DNA of 64,000 nt from DATAZK01 sp965199805 (GTDB taxonomy: Bacteria > Actinomycetota > Actinomycetes > Frankiales > Frankiaceae), in NCBI GenBank assembly GCA_965199805.1, contig CBDATO010000001.1, positions 3,162,001-3,226,000 of the forward strand, given 5' to 3'. Within the stretch, counting starts at the first letter, position 1, and each line of letters opens with the position of its first letter. Shown piece after piece: positions 25,997-34,303 of the stretch. The notes beneath the pieces were generated by a model. The model saw only the letters and a list, made by a program, of their open reading frames with translations, did no database searches and was not told the DNA's origin. The translations under genes and the position numbers were made by a program.

Positions 25997-28447
25997 CTAC
26001 GGCGTCGTGGTGCCGGGATCGGTCGCGGTGGGATCCGTACCGGGATCCGTGGCCGGCGGGTCGACGACGGGCGGGTCGACCACCGGGGGATCGACCACCG
26101 GGGGATCGACGACGGGCGGGTCGACCACGGGTGGGTCGACCACGGGCGGGTCCACCACGGGGGGATCGACCACGGGGGGGTCAACGACGGGCGGGTCGAC
26201 GACGGGCGGGTCGACGACGGGCGGGTCCACGACCGGGGGATCGACGACCGGCGGGTCGGTGACCGGCTCGGATGACGGAGGCGACGACGGCGGCGACGCG
26301 GGGGTCGTGGTGCCCGGTGCCGAGGTCCCCGGCGTGGACGTCGTGGGTGCGGAGGTGGACGGCCTCACGGTGCCGGGGGCCGTGGTGCCCGGGGCGGACG
26401 TGCCCGGCTTCGACGTGCTGCCGCTCGACGGGTCGGTCCGGCTCCCCGGCTGGCTGCGCCGGCTCGGGGCGGTGGTGGCCCGGTCGTTGTCCGTCGCGGT
26501 CTCGTCGTTCGGATTCACGGCGGCCGAGCTGGGTCCCGTGCTGGCCGGGCTCTTGGAAGTGCCGGCAGCCGGAGCGGTGGTGGCGGCCGGGACGACGGTG
26601 ATCGCGCCCGTCGCGGACAGGCTGCCGAGCTCGGCCCGCACCGACGTGCGGCCCTTCGCCAGGCCGCGGACGGTCCCGTCGTCGGCCACGGCGGCGACCG
26701 AGCTGTCGCCGATGCGATAGGTCGCGCCCCACAGGGCGATGGTCGGGGCGGCCGAGCCGTCGTTGAGCACGCCGGTGAGCCGCAGCCGGGCCGTCTGGGC
26801 GACGCCGACCGTCAGGCTGGCGGGGGAGAAGCTCATCGCCGACAGCTGATGGTCCTGGCGGTAGCGGGCGCCAGTCTGGGTGCGCTGCTCCTGCGCCCAG
26901 CCCTGCAGGGTCGTCATGGACACCTGGTCGGACTGCACCGGGATGTCGTACGTGCTGATGATCGTGGCTCCGGAGCGGGCCGGCAGCTCGTACGCGACGA
27001 CCGGGTCACGCTCGACGATCCGGGGCTGCGGGTCGAACGAGATCTTGCCGGCGTCGTCGACGATCGACTTCGGGATGACCTCCTCGATCGTGGTGGCGAG
27101 CGCCTGCGAGGTCTGGAAGGTCAGCTCGCCGTGCAGGGTGGGCTTGTCGCCGCCGGTCAGGGACCAGGCGCGCGTCACCGTGACGCCGGAGGCGGGGTAG
27201 GTCTCCGGGGCGAAGGTCAGGCTGAAATGCGCCACGTCGCTGCTGCCGCTCATGGCGACACCGATGCCGGTGGCCGCGCCGGCGATGAGCAGCACCGCCA
27301 CGCCGGCGACGAGCGGCTTGGAACGCGACCACAGCCGCCGGTCACGGCTGCGTGGCTCGAGCTGGTCGGCCGCGACGAACTCGCCGAGGTCGGCGACCGC
27401 GTCGGTGGAGCCGTCGTCGGGCGGCAGATAACCGGCGTCCCAGCTGGTGGGTGCGTATGCCGGCTCGTGCCGGACCACCTCGAGGTAGTCGTCGGACGGG
27501 CCGTGCGGGTCGGCCGGGGCGTCCATCGCCGCACTCAGCGGCGAGAAGGCGGTGGGCGAGGGCACCGAACGGGTCGGGGCGGCGGACGCCTTTGCCGAGG
27601 GCTCGCGCAGGCGCGGCGACGCCTCGGCACCCAGGAGCACCTGGGCTCCCTCGAGCTCGGCGAGGGCGCCCCATGCATCGCGCGGCCGGGCGGCCGGGTC
27701 GGGGGACAGCCAGCGCAGCAGCAGCCGCCACACCGCGTCGGGCATGTCGGCGGTCCGCGCCGGCAGCTCGTCGTTCTGCTTGCGCATGACGACGTACGGG
27801 GCGTCGCCGGCGTACGGGGTGCGGCCGCTGATGAGCTCGTACAGCACGACGCCGCACGCGTACACGTCGACCGACGGGGTGGGCACCGCACCGGCGGCGA
27901 GCTCGGGCGGCGAGTAGTGCGTGGTGCCGACGTAATCCTGGGCCTGCGTCAGCCTGGGGCCGTCGACCAGGCGGGCGATGCCGAAGTCCGTGATCTTGGC
28001 CGTGACGGCACCGTCGCCGGACCCCTCGAGCAGGACGTTGCTCGGCTTCACGTCGCGGTGCACGACCCCGTGACCGTGGACGACGCCGAGGCCCTGCAGG
28101 ATCTGGCCGACCAGGTCCAGGGCGGCGGTGACCGACAACGGGCCGTTGCCGGCGAGGTGGTCGCGCAGGCTGCCGCCGCCGATGAGCTCCATGACGATCG
28201 CCACCGTGTCGCCGTCGACGACGAGGTCCTCGACGCGCACCAGATGGGGGCTCGCCATGGCCAGCATGAGGTTCCGCTCCTGGACGAAGCGGGTGAGAAC
28301 GACGGGGTCCTCGGCCAGATCCGCCCGCAGGACCTTGATCGCGCGGTCGGGGCCGCCGTCGTGACGGACGGCGCGGTAGACCGTGCCCATCCCGCCCGAG
28401 CCGAGCCGGTCCTCGAGCATGTATCGACTACCGAGCGCCCGTGACAA
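25997..28447 (-). CDS. Transmembrane Ser/Thr kinase with Big2-like and VDPPV-repeat ectodomain
   Basis: 816 residues. Kinase domain about 8-265: LGSGGMG, Lys of RAIKVL, catalytic loop HRDVKPSN, DFG, and activation segment YVGTTHYSPPE. A disordered linker and a transmembrane helix near 376-400 (VAGVAVLLIAGAATGIGVAM) follow. The extracellular part contains a beta region, a Big2-type Ig-like domain (SPASLTVGVAQTARLRLTGV... VAAVADDGTVRGLAKG), a Ser/Thr/Pro-rich stalk and about 14 DPPV repeats to the end, which probably reach into the wall. TTG start supported by GGGGGA eight to nine bases upstream; ATG 28420 is the alternative. Confidence 0.92.
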   Translation of the reverse strand: MSRALGSRYMLEDRLGSGGMGTVYRAVRHDGGPDRAIKVLRADLAEDPVVLTRFVQERNLMLAMASPHLVRVEDLVVDGDTVAIVMELIGGGSLRDHLAGNGPLSVTAALDLVGQILQGLGVVHGHGVVHRDVKPSNVLLEGSGDGAVTAKITDFGIARLVDGPRLTQAQDYVGTTHYSPPELAAGAVPTPSVDVYACGVVLYELISGRTPYAGDAPYVVMRKQNDELPARTADMPDAVWRLLLRWLSPDPAARPRDAWGALAELEGAQVLLGAEASPRLREPSAKASAAPTRSVPSPTAFSPLSAAMDAPADPHGPSDDYLEVVRHEPAYAPTSWDAGYLPPDDGSTDAVADLGEFVAADQLEPRSRDRRLWSRSKPLVAGVAVLLIAGAATGIGVAMSGSSDVAHFSLTFAPETYPASGVTVTRAWSLTGGDKPTLHGELTFQTSQALATTIEEVIPKSIVDDAGKISFDPQPRIVERDPVVAYELPARSGATIISTYDIPVQSDQVSMTTLQGWAQEQRTQTGARYRQDHQLSAMSFSPASLTVGVAQTARLRLTGVLNDGSAAPTIALWGATYRIGDSSVAAVADDGTVRGLAKGRTSVRAELGSLSATGAITVVPAATTAPAAGTSKSPASTGPSSAAVNPNDETATDNDRATTAPSRRSQPGSRTDPSSGSTSKPGTSAPGTTAPGTVRPSTSAPTTSTPGTSAPGTTTPASPPSSPPSSEPVTDPPVVDPPVVDPPVVDPPVVDPPVVDPPVVDPPVVDPPVVDPPVVDPPVVDPPVVDPPVVDPPVVDPPATDPGTDPTATDPGTTTP
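26052..26265 (-). repeat. About fourteen 15-bp repeats encoding VDPPV
   Basis: Contiguous degenerate 15-bp units (plus-strand pattern GGGCGGGTCGACGAC with variants GGGGGATCGACCAC) inside the kinase C-terminus. In-frame length variation by slippage would change stalk length without breaking the gene. Confidence 0.9.
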
Positions 28448-28657
28448 TGATCTTCCCCCATGCAGGACGGTGGCAGCACCGGGGAGCCCGGCGCCTCGTC
28501 AGGTCAAAGCGTAAGTGGCGCCACCGCATGCGCTAACGGGTCGGTGAGCCATTTATCTGCCGTTGTTTTCGGCCTCGGCGCGGCGGCACCTCTGAGTATT
28601 ACCGAAACGACACAAACAATTACGCAGAGTCATGAGGAAAAGGGGGGACCGGAACGG

Positions 28658-29746
28658 CTAGCGGAAGATGGCGACCTTGTGGCGCGGCTTGTTGTCGACG
28701 GTGGTGAAGGCGCCACCGACGTACAGCCCGGAGCTGTCTCCGGCGAGCGACCAGACGCCGAGGAATCCGCCGCGCAAGTGCGGTGCCCACGAGCCGTCGA
28801 GCGTGCCCGTCATGCTGTAGCGCGCGATCTTGTAGCGGTTGGCCAGGCAGGGCTGGCCGTCGACGCCGTTGACGCAGTCGAAGTGGCCGCCGATGTAGAG
28901 CTGCCCGTTCTGGATGGTCACGGCCTGCACGTCGCCGTTGCCCCGCGGGGTCTGCCAGGCGAGCCCGCCGTTGGCGGTGCTGACGGCCAGCAGCCGGTTC
29001 ATGGTGCCGCCGCCGGCGACGTAGGCCCGGTTGCCGGAGACGACCATGTCGAGCGCGGGCCGTGACGTGTCCTGGCCGCCGCAGGCGAACGAACTCGAGG
29101 TGAAGGCGCTCACCACGGCGCCTGAGCTGGTCAGGGACGCGAGGCTCGGCCGGCTCACCCCACCGATGGTGCAGAAGAACCCGCCGACCAGGACGTTGGC
29201 GCCGCCGTTGGCCGTCGCCAGGGTGCGCACGGTGCCGCCGGTGACCACGGTCTTCCAGATCTTGACGCCGGCGGTCGTGGAGGCGGCGACGCCTGACCCG
29301 CCCCCGAAGTAGACGCGGCCGGGGGCGAGCGCGATCGCGCGGACCGTGCCCACCGTCGACGGCTGGGTGAAGGACGACTTGACGCCGGCGAGGCTGTACT
29401 TCTTCAGGCCGAAGCTGCCGCCGACCCACACGGACGTCCCGTCCGACGCCACTTTGTAGACGGTGCCGCCGGGGCTCGCGCTCCACACCCATGCGCCGGT
29501 GCTCGCGTTGAGCGCGGCCAGGCCGCCCGCCGCCTTGCTCGTCTTGCCGTCCGGGCTGGTCACCGTCGTGAAGTTGCCACCGATGATCATCAGATTGCCG
29601 GCACGGGCCACCGAGTAGACGTACGTGCTGTCACCGGTGTCGGTGCCCCACGTCGCCGGAGTGCTGAGCGTGACCGCGCCCGCAGGGGACGACAAGAAGA
29701 TCAAACCGGTAGCGGCGGCCACCAGGACGGCGAGCAGTCGCTTCAT
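28658..29746 (-). CDS. Secreted beta-propeller protein (delta-60-type repeats)
   Basis: 362 residues with a clear signal peptide (MKRLLAVLVAAATGLIFLSS, cleavage after AGA about residue 24). The mature protein is a series of four-stranded blade repeats with recurring IIGGNFTTV, VWVGGSF, VYFGGGSG, VLVGGFFCTIGG, LYIGGHFDCV and LYVGGAFTTVDN, typical of delta-60/quinoprotein-like propellers. No catalytic residues are evident; an adhesive or ligand-binding exported protein is likely. Strong ribosome site (GGGGG) before ATG 29746. The 210-bp gap to the upstream kinase gene and the AT-richer DNA above 29750 suggest its own promoter. Confidence 0.85.
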   Translation of the reverse strand: MKRLLAVLVAAATGLIFLSSPAGAVTLSTPATWGTDTGDSTYVYSVARAGNLMIIGGNFTTVTSPDGKTSKAAGGLAALNASTGAWVWSASPGGTVYKVASDGTSVWVGGSFGLKKYSLAGVKSSFTQPSTVGTVRAIALAPGRVYFGGGSGVAASTTAGVKIWKTVVTGGTVRTLATANGGANVLVGGFFCTIGGVSRPSLASLTSSGAVVSAFTSSSFACGGQDTSRPALDMVVSGNRAYVAGGGTMNRLLAVSTANGGLAWQTPRGNGDVQAVTIQNGQLYIGGHFDCVNGVDGQPCLANRYKIARYSMTGTLDGSWAPHLRGGFLGVWSLAGDSSGLYVGGAFTTVDNKPRHKVAIFR

Positions 29747-29906
29747 TCATCCCCCACGAGTTACGTCTGAACTGCAGGTTAACAAGGAATCGGACCCATG
29801 TCGGCGCTATGTGCTCATTGCCGCGAATGACACCTATTCGATTCCGGTGTTCTTTCGGGATTGTCTTTGTCCGACTGGGGTCAATCACTCGCTGTGGCCA
29901 CGCGAA

Positions 29907-29939
29907 AGCCCGGCCACCCCGGGAAGGGGTGGCCGGGCT
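29907..29939. terminator. Intrinsic terminator downstream of protease gene
   Basis: Perfect 14-bp inverted repeat AGCCCGGCCACCCC / GGGGTGGCCGGGCT with a five-base loop, 32 bp past the protease stop. No long T tract, but the stem is very stable. Confidence 0.8.
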
Positions 29940-29970
29940 CGCGGGGAAGACCGTTGCAGCGGGGCCGATG

Positions 29971-31548
29971 TCAGTCGGCCGGGCCGGTGCCCAGCGTGAC
30001 CGTGACGGTCTGGGACTGGCCGTCGGTGCCGGTGTAGGTCACCGAGACCTTGTCGCCCGGGTTGAACGCCGCGATCGCGGTCGACAGGCTGTCGGCGCTG
30101 GTCACGGCCGTGCCGTTCAAGCCGGTGATCGTGTCGCCGTCGGCCAGGCCGGCCTCGTCCGCCGCCGACCCGTCGACCACGCCGGAGATCGTGGCGCCGG
30201 CGGTCGAGCCCGTGGAGCCGGTCCCGAGGCTGCCGCCGAAGCCGCCCGTGCCGGCGCTGCCCAGCGAGACACCGAGGAAGGCCGGGTAGCCCTGGTGGAT
30301 CGTCTCGTTGTCGGTGCCGGCGAGGATCTGGTGGGCGACGTCGAGCGCCTTGTTGATCGGGATCGCGTAACCGGTCGTGGTCACCGACCGGCTGCTGGAG
30401 GCGGCGGTGTCGATGCCGACCACCTTGGTGCCGGCGTCGTAGAGCGGGCCGCCGGAGTCGCCGGACTGGATGTCGGCGTTCACCTCGATGAGCCCGGTCA
30501 GGTTCTCGGCGTTGCTGCCGCTCTCGTCGGTCGCGGTGATGCTCTGGTCGAGTGCGGTGACCGTGCCGGCTGCGGCACTCGGCGTCCCGCCGTCGCCGCC
30601 GGCGTTGCCGACGCCGGTGATGGCGTCGCCGACCTTCACCCCCGACGAGTCGCCGAGGGCGGCGGTCTGCAGGCCCGACGCGTCGTCGAGCTGGATCACG
30701 GCGATGTCCTGCGTCGGTGAGGTGCCGACGACCTTCGCCGTGTACGTCTTGCCGGTGCTGACGACCGTCACCTTGATGCTGGTCGAGCCCTCGACGACGT
30801 GGTTGTTGGTGAGGATCGTGCCGTTCGCGGTGAGGACGATGCCGGTGCCGGCGGCCGCGCCGGAGCCGAAGTCGAGCGTGGTGTTGATGTCGACGACGCC
30901 GACGGACTGCGCTGCGGTGGCCTCGTCGGTGCCGGTGGTCGAGTCGGTGCTGGAGCCGGCCGAGCCGCTGGAGCCGCTGGAGCCGCTGTCCGACGAGCCG
31001 GAGCCGGAGCTCGGCAGCTGGTCGGTGGTGCCACCCGAGCTGGTGCCACCCGAGCTGGTGCTGCCCGAGCTGGAGCTGCCCGAGTTCGGCAGGTCGAAGC
31101 GGAAGGACGATGCCGCGGGCTGGTTGGCCGCGGACTGCGACGCCCCGATGGCGTAGGTGGTGGAGCCGAGCGCCGTGGTGGCGATGAGCGCGGCCGCCGC
31201 GATCGCGATCACCGACCGGCGCGAACGCCGGGGGCGCGGCGGCTGCGGGGGCACCCAGCCCGAGCCGGGCTGACCTGACACACCGGCCGGGGGAGTCACG
31301 GCGTGCCAGGCCAGCGGGGTGTCCTGCGGCCCGTACTGCGGGGCGCCGTACTGGGGCTGGCCGTACTGCTGCTGGGGGTACTGCTGCTCGGGGTACTGCT
31401 GGCCGTACGGGGCGGTCGCGTACGGCGGCGGCACGAACTGCCCGGTGTCGGGCGCCTGCCCGTCGACCGGCCGGCCGGTGGCCTCGTCGGGCCGGCCCGG
31501 CTCCGCGGCGGGCTCGTTCCAGTTCCAACCCTGCGGTGCGTCGGACAT
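29971..31548 (-). CDS. HtrA/DegP-like trypsin-fold serine protease with PDZ domain
   Basis: Membrane-anchored envelope protease for protein quality control. Residues about 1-105 are cytosolic, with a Gln/Tyr/Pro-rich stretch (YGQQYPEQQYPQQQYGQ). One transmembrane helix near 112-132 (VIAIAAAALIATTALG) is followed by a Ser/Gly linker of about 70 residues. Protease domain: H250 (TNNHVV), D281 (TQDIAVIQL), S365 (SGDSGGPL), a complete triad. A PDZ domain occupies about the last 95 residues (ADEAGLADGDTITGLNGTAV). I prefer ATG 31548, which has GAGG about eight bases upstream; ATG 31563 would add five residues. About 525 residues, normal for the family. Confidence 0.95.
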   Translation of the reverse strand: MSDAPQGWNWNEPAAEPGRPDEATGRPVDGQAPDTGQFVPPPYATAPYGQQYPEQQYPQQQYGQPQYGAPQYGPQDTPLAWHAVTPPAGVSGQPGSGWVPPQPPRPRRSRRSVIAIAAAALIATTALGSTTYAIGASQSAANQPAASSFRFDLPNSGSSSSGSTSSGGTSSGGTTDQLPSSGSGSSDSGSSGSSGSAGSSTDSTTGTDEATAAQSVGVVDINTTLDFGSGAAAGTGIVLTANGTILTNNHVVEGSTSIKVTVVSTGKTYTAKVVGTSPTQDIAVIQLDDASGLQTAALGDSSGVKVGDAITGVGNAGGDGGTPSAAAGTVTALDQSITATDESGSNAENLTGLIEVNADIQSGDSGGPLYDAGTKVVGIDTAASSSRSVTTTGYAIPINKALDVAHQILAGTDNETIHQGYPAFLGVSLGSAGTGGFGGSLGTGSTGSTAGATISGVVDGSAADEAGLADGDTITGLNGTAVTSADSLSTAIAAFNPGDKVSVTYTGTDGQSQTVTVTLGTGPAD

Positions 31549-31791
31549 CTCGGGCGACCTCATCTCGTGCGTCTGCGGCGTTCGTCGGTCGAGTCCATCG
31601 ACCGGCCTGTAACCATGGAAGGCCGCGAAGCGAGGCGCAGGCTTTGCGTGAGCTGGGAGCGGGCTGCGAACCTAGGCCGCAGCTGTGCGCCGGCTGGACG
31701 TGCGGCGGCCGCGGAATGGTCGCCGCCCGCGCGCTGTTGATGTCGCGGGCACCGGTGCCGGCCGGTTGTCCGTAGCTGACGGGAGATGGGC

Positions 31792-32661
31792 ATGACGTCC
31801 GCGCAGTGGTCGCTGATCTGGATCAACATCTGGGTGATGGCGGGGGTCGTGGTCGCCACGTTCGTCGTCGGCCAGGTCACCGGCAACGTCAGCCAGGTCG
31901 ACAAGCTGTGGAGCATCGTCCCGCCGGTCTACTGCTGGATCGCCACCGCCCGCAGCGGCTTCGACGCCCGCATGGTGCTCATGTCGGTGCTCGCCACGGT
32001 GTGGGGCGCGCGGCTGACGTACAACTTCTCCCGGCTCGGCGGCTACACGTGGCGCTTCTGGTCCGGCCACGAGGACTACCGCTGGGACCACCTGCGCCAG
32101 TGGCCCGTGCTGCGCACGCGCGGCGGCTGGGCGGCGTTCAACCTGCTCTTTATCTGCTTCTACCAGAACGTCCTGCTGCTGCTGATCACGCTGCCGATCA
32201 TCGAGGCCCGCGGTGCCGGCTACGGGATCGGCCCGCTCGACGTGCTGCTCGCGGTCGCGCTGCTCGGCCTCGTCGCGCTGGAGACGTACGCCGACCAGAC
32301 GATGTGGCGCTTCCAGAACGAGAAGAAGCGCCGCCGGGCCGACGGGGAGCCGCTCACCGGCCGCTTCGCCGCCGGCTTCATCCACGACGGGATCTGGTCG
32401 CACAGCCGCCACCCCAACTACCTGGCCGAGCAGTCGATCTGGGTCGTCTTCTTCCTGTTCGCGGTGACGGCGACGCACGAGGTCGGCTGGACGGTCGTCG
32501 GCGCGGTGCTGCTGCTGGCGCTCTTCCAGGGCAGCTCGCGCATGAGCGAGTGGATCTCCGCGCAGCGCTACCCGGATTACGCGACGTACCAGCGCCACGT
32601 CCCGCGCTTCGTGCCCCGTCCGCGCGCGAGCCTCCCCGACGAGGCGCTGCTGCACGCCTGA
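31792..32661 (+). CDS. DUF1295 integral membrane protein (steroid 5-alpha-reductase-like)
   Basis: About 289 residues with six or more transmembrane helices. The C-terminal half has the family signature: GIWSHSRHPNYLAEQSIWV followed by SRMSEWISAQRYPDYATYQRHVPRFVP, the NADPH-binding end of 5-alpha-reductase/methyltransferase-like membrane enzymes. The reaction is unknown; related proteins act on lipids or sterols. The start is ATG 31792 because GGGAG (31781-31785) sits six bases upstream; the ATG at 31786 overlaps that ribosome site. Divergent from the protease gene, with 243 bp of intervening DNA. Confidence 0.9.
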   Translation: MTSAQWSLIWINIWVMAGVVVATFVVGQVTGNVSQVDKLWSIVPPVYCWIATARSGFDARMVLMSVLATVWGARLTYNFSRLGGYTWRFWSGHEDYRWDHLRQWPVLRTRGGWAAFNLLFICFYQNVLLLLITLPIIEARGAGYGIGPLDVLLAVALLGLVALETYADQTMWRFQNEKKRRRADGEPLTGRFAAGFIHDGIWSHSRHPNYLAEQSIWVVFFLFAVTATHEVGWTVVGAVLLLALFQGSSRMSEWISAQRYPDYATYQRHVPRFVPRPRASLPDEALLHA

Positions 32662-32676
32662 GCCCTTGCGGGCCGG

Positions 32677-33282
32677 TCAGGTCTGCTTGGGACGCGCCCG
32701 CACGTGCATCCGCTCGCCCTGGGGGCCGAAGAGCGCCAGCACCTCGGTCGGCCGTCCCGACGGGTTGCCGGTCCAATGCGGCACGCGGGTGTCGAACTCG
32801 GCGGCCTCCCCCGGCAGCAGCACCAGATCGGCGTCGCCGAGCAGCAGGCGCAGCCGGCCGGAAAGGACGTACAGCCACTCGAAGCCCTCGTGCGATTGCT
32901 GCTGCGGATCACCGCCCGGCCAGTGCGGCGGGAAGATCTGCTTGTACGCCCGGACGCCGCCCGGCCGCCGTGACAGCGGCAGCATGGTGATGCCGCCCAT
33001 CGTCTCGGCCTTCGCGTGGATACGGGGATCGCCCGTCTGCGGGGCCCCGACCAGCTCGTCGAGCGCCACCTGGTGTGCCGCGGCGAGCGGCAGCAGCAGC
33101 TCGAGCGTCGGACGCCGCTGCCCGGACTCCAGGCGCGACAGGGTGCTGACCGAGATCCCGGTCGCCTCCGACAGCTGGACGAGCGTCCAGGAGCGGGACC
33201 GGCGCAGCTCGCGCAGCCGGGGGCCGACAGCGGCGAGCACCTCGTCGAGTCCGCCGGTCGCGTCCGGGGCGGGGGAGTCCAT
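32677..33282 (-). CDS. XRE-family regulator with C-terminal cupin domain
   Basis: 201-residue transcription factor. The N-terminal helix-turn-helix (about 15-75) includes RELRRSRSWTLVQLSEATGISVSTLSRLESGQRRP, the canonical XRE pattern. The C-terminal cupin (about 105-195) includes the SHEGFEWLYVLSGRLRLLLGD and LLPGEAAEFDTRVPH strands and probably binds a small effector. Proteins of this class commonly repress the divergent gene. ATG 33282 is chosen on domain content; upstream extension runs into the operator. It faces the alpha/beta hydrolase, and a perfect palindrome lies 8 bp from its start. Confidence 0.92.
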   Translation of the reverse strand: MDSPAPDATGGLDEVLAAVGPRLRELRRSRSWTLVQLSEATGISVSTLSRLESGQRRPTLELLLPLAAAHQVALDELVGAPQTGDPRIHAKAETMGGITMLPLSRRPGGVRAYKQIFPPHWPGGDPQQQSHEGFEWLYVLSGRLRLLLGDADLVLLPGEAAEFDTRVPHWTGNPSGRPTEVLALFGPQGERMHVRARPKQT

Positions 33283-33290
33283 GGCTCGAT

Positions 33291-33305
33291 TTGCCGTTTC
33301 GGCAA
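33291..33305. promoter_or_regulatory. Probable operator palindrome
   Basis: TTGCCG-TTT-CGGCAA, a perfect inverted repeat with 3-bp spacer in the 64-bp gap between the XRE-cupin gene and the divergent hydrolase. Position and symmetry fit an autoregulatory site controlling both genes. Confidence 0.65.
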
Positions 33306-33346
33306 GCAATCTTGTCAAGGGGGTGCCCGCATCGAACGCTCGGTCC

Positions 33347-34303
33347 ATGACGACGAAGAAGGTGCCCGTCCGCGGCGGTGAGGTGCAGCTGATCGAGGAG
33401 GGCACCGGCCCGCTCGTCCTGCTCGTGCACGGCTTCCCGGAGACGAGCCGATCCTGGCGCCACCAGCTCTCGGCGCTCGCCGCCGCGGGCTTCCGGGCCG
33501 TGGCCGTCGACGTCCGCGGCTACGGCGGGTCGCTGCGGCCGGCCGAGGCCGACGCGTATCGCATGACCGCGCTGGTGGCCGATGCGGTGGCCGTGGTGCA
33601 GGCGCTCGGCGCGGAGACGGCGACCGTGATCGGCCACGACTGGGGAGCGTCGATCGCCGCCGCCTGCGGGCTGCTGCGGCCCGACCTCTTCACCGCGGTC
33701 GGGATGCTGAGCGTGCCGTTCACCCCGCCCGGCGGGCCGCGGCCGACCGACATCTTCGGGATGATCGGCGGTGACGAGGAGTACTACGTCTCCTACTTCC
33801 AGGAGCCCGGCCGCGCCGAGGCCGAGCTGGACGCCGACCCGCGCGGCTGGCTGGCCGGCTTCGCCACCGCGCTCGACGGGCCGACCGAGCCGCCCGCGTA
33901 CGCGAGCGGGGTCTTCACGGTGCCGACCGGCGCCCGGATGCGTGACCGCTTCCCGGACGGGCCGCTCCCGTCCTGGCTGGACGAGGCGGACCTCGACGCG
34001 GCGGCCGCCGACTTCGCGCGCACCGGCTTCAGCGGCGGCCTGAACCGCTACCGCAACGTCGACCGCGACTGGGAGGACCTCGCGGCCTGGGAGGGCCGGC
34101 CGCTGCGCCAGCCGAGCATCTTCATCGCCGGGGAGCGCGACGCGTCGACGGTCTGGCTGGCCGACGCGATCACCGCGTTTCCCGACACCCTGCCCGGCCT
34201 GTCCGGCTCGCACCTGCTCGCGGGCGTCGGGCACTGGGTGCAGCAGGAGGCGCCGGAGCAGGTGAACGACCTGCTCGTACGGTGGCTGCTCAGCCTGCGT
34301 TGA
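33347..34303 (+). CDS. Alpha/beta hydrolase, epoxide hydrolase-like
   Basis: 318-residue cytosolic hydrolase. Oxyanion motif HGFPE near residue 31-35, nucleophile elbow GHDWGAS (Asp nucleophile, as in epoxide hydrolases and dehalogenases), a cap domain (about 140-215) containing EEYYVSYFQEPGRAE, and the catalytic His in GVGHWVQQEAP. These match soluble epoxide hydrolases that open epoxides via an alkyl-enzyme ester; a haloalkane substrate is possible. Divergent from the XRE-cupin regulator and probably controlled by it. Its 3' end overlaps the convergent aminotransferase-like gene by 14 bp. Confidence 0.9.
   Translation: MTTKKVPVRGGEVQLIEEGTGPLVLLVHGFPETSRSWRHQLSALAAAGFRAVAVDVRGYGGSLRPAEADAYRMTALVADAVAVVQALGAETATVIGHDWGASIAAACGLLRPDLFTAVGMLSVPFTPPGGPRPTDIFGMIGGDEEYYVSYFQEPGRAEAELDADPRGWLAGFATALDGPTEPPAYASGVFTVPTGARMRDRFPDGPLPSWLDEADLDAAAADFARTGFSGGLNRYRNVDRDWEDLAAWEGRPLRQPSIFIAGERDASTVWLADAITAFPDTLPGLSGSHLLAGVGHWVQQEAPEQVNDLLVRWLLSLR

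Noticed and set aside
26052..26265. CRISPR array in the 15-bp repeat tract
   Set aside because: The units are contiguous, in-frame and code VDPPV; there are no spacers and no cas genes.
26849..28444. A 531-residue plus-strand frame opposite the VDPPV kinase, and a 524-residue frame at 62184-63758 opposite the GlcD-like gene
   Set aside because: Both are antisense shadows of well-supported genes with no domain content.
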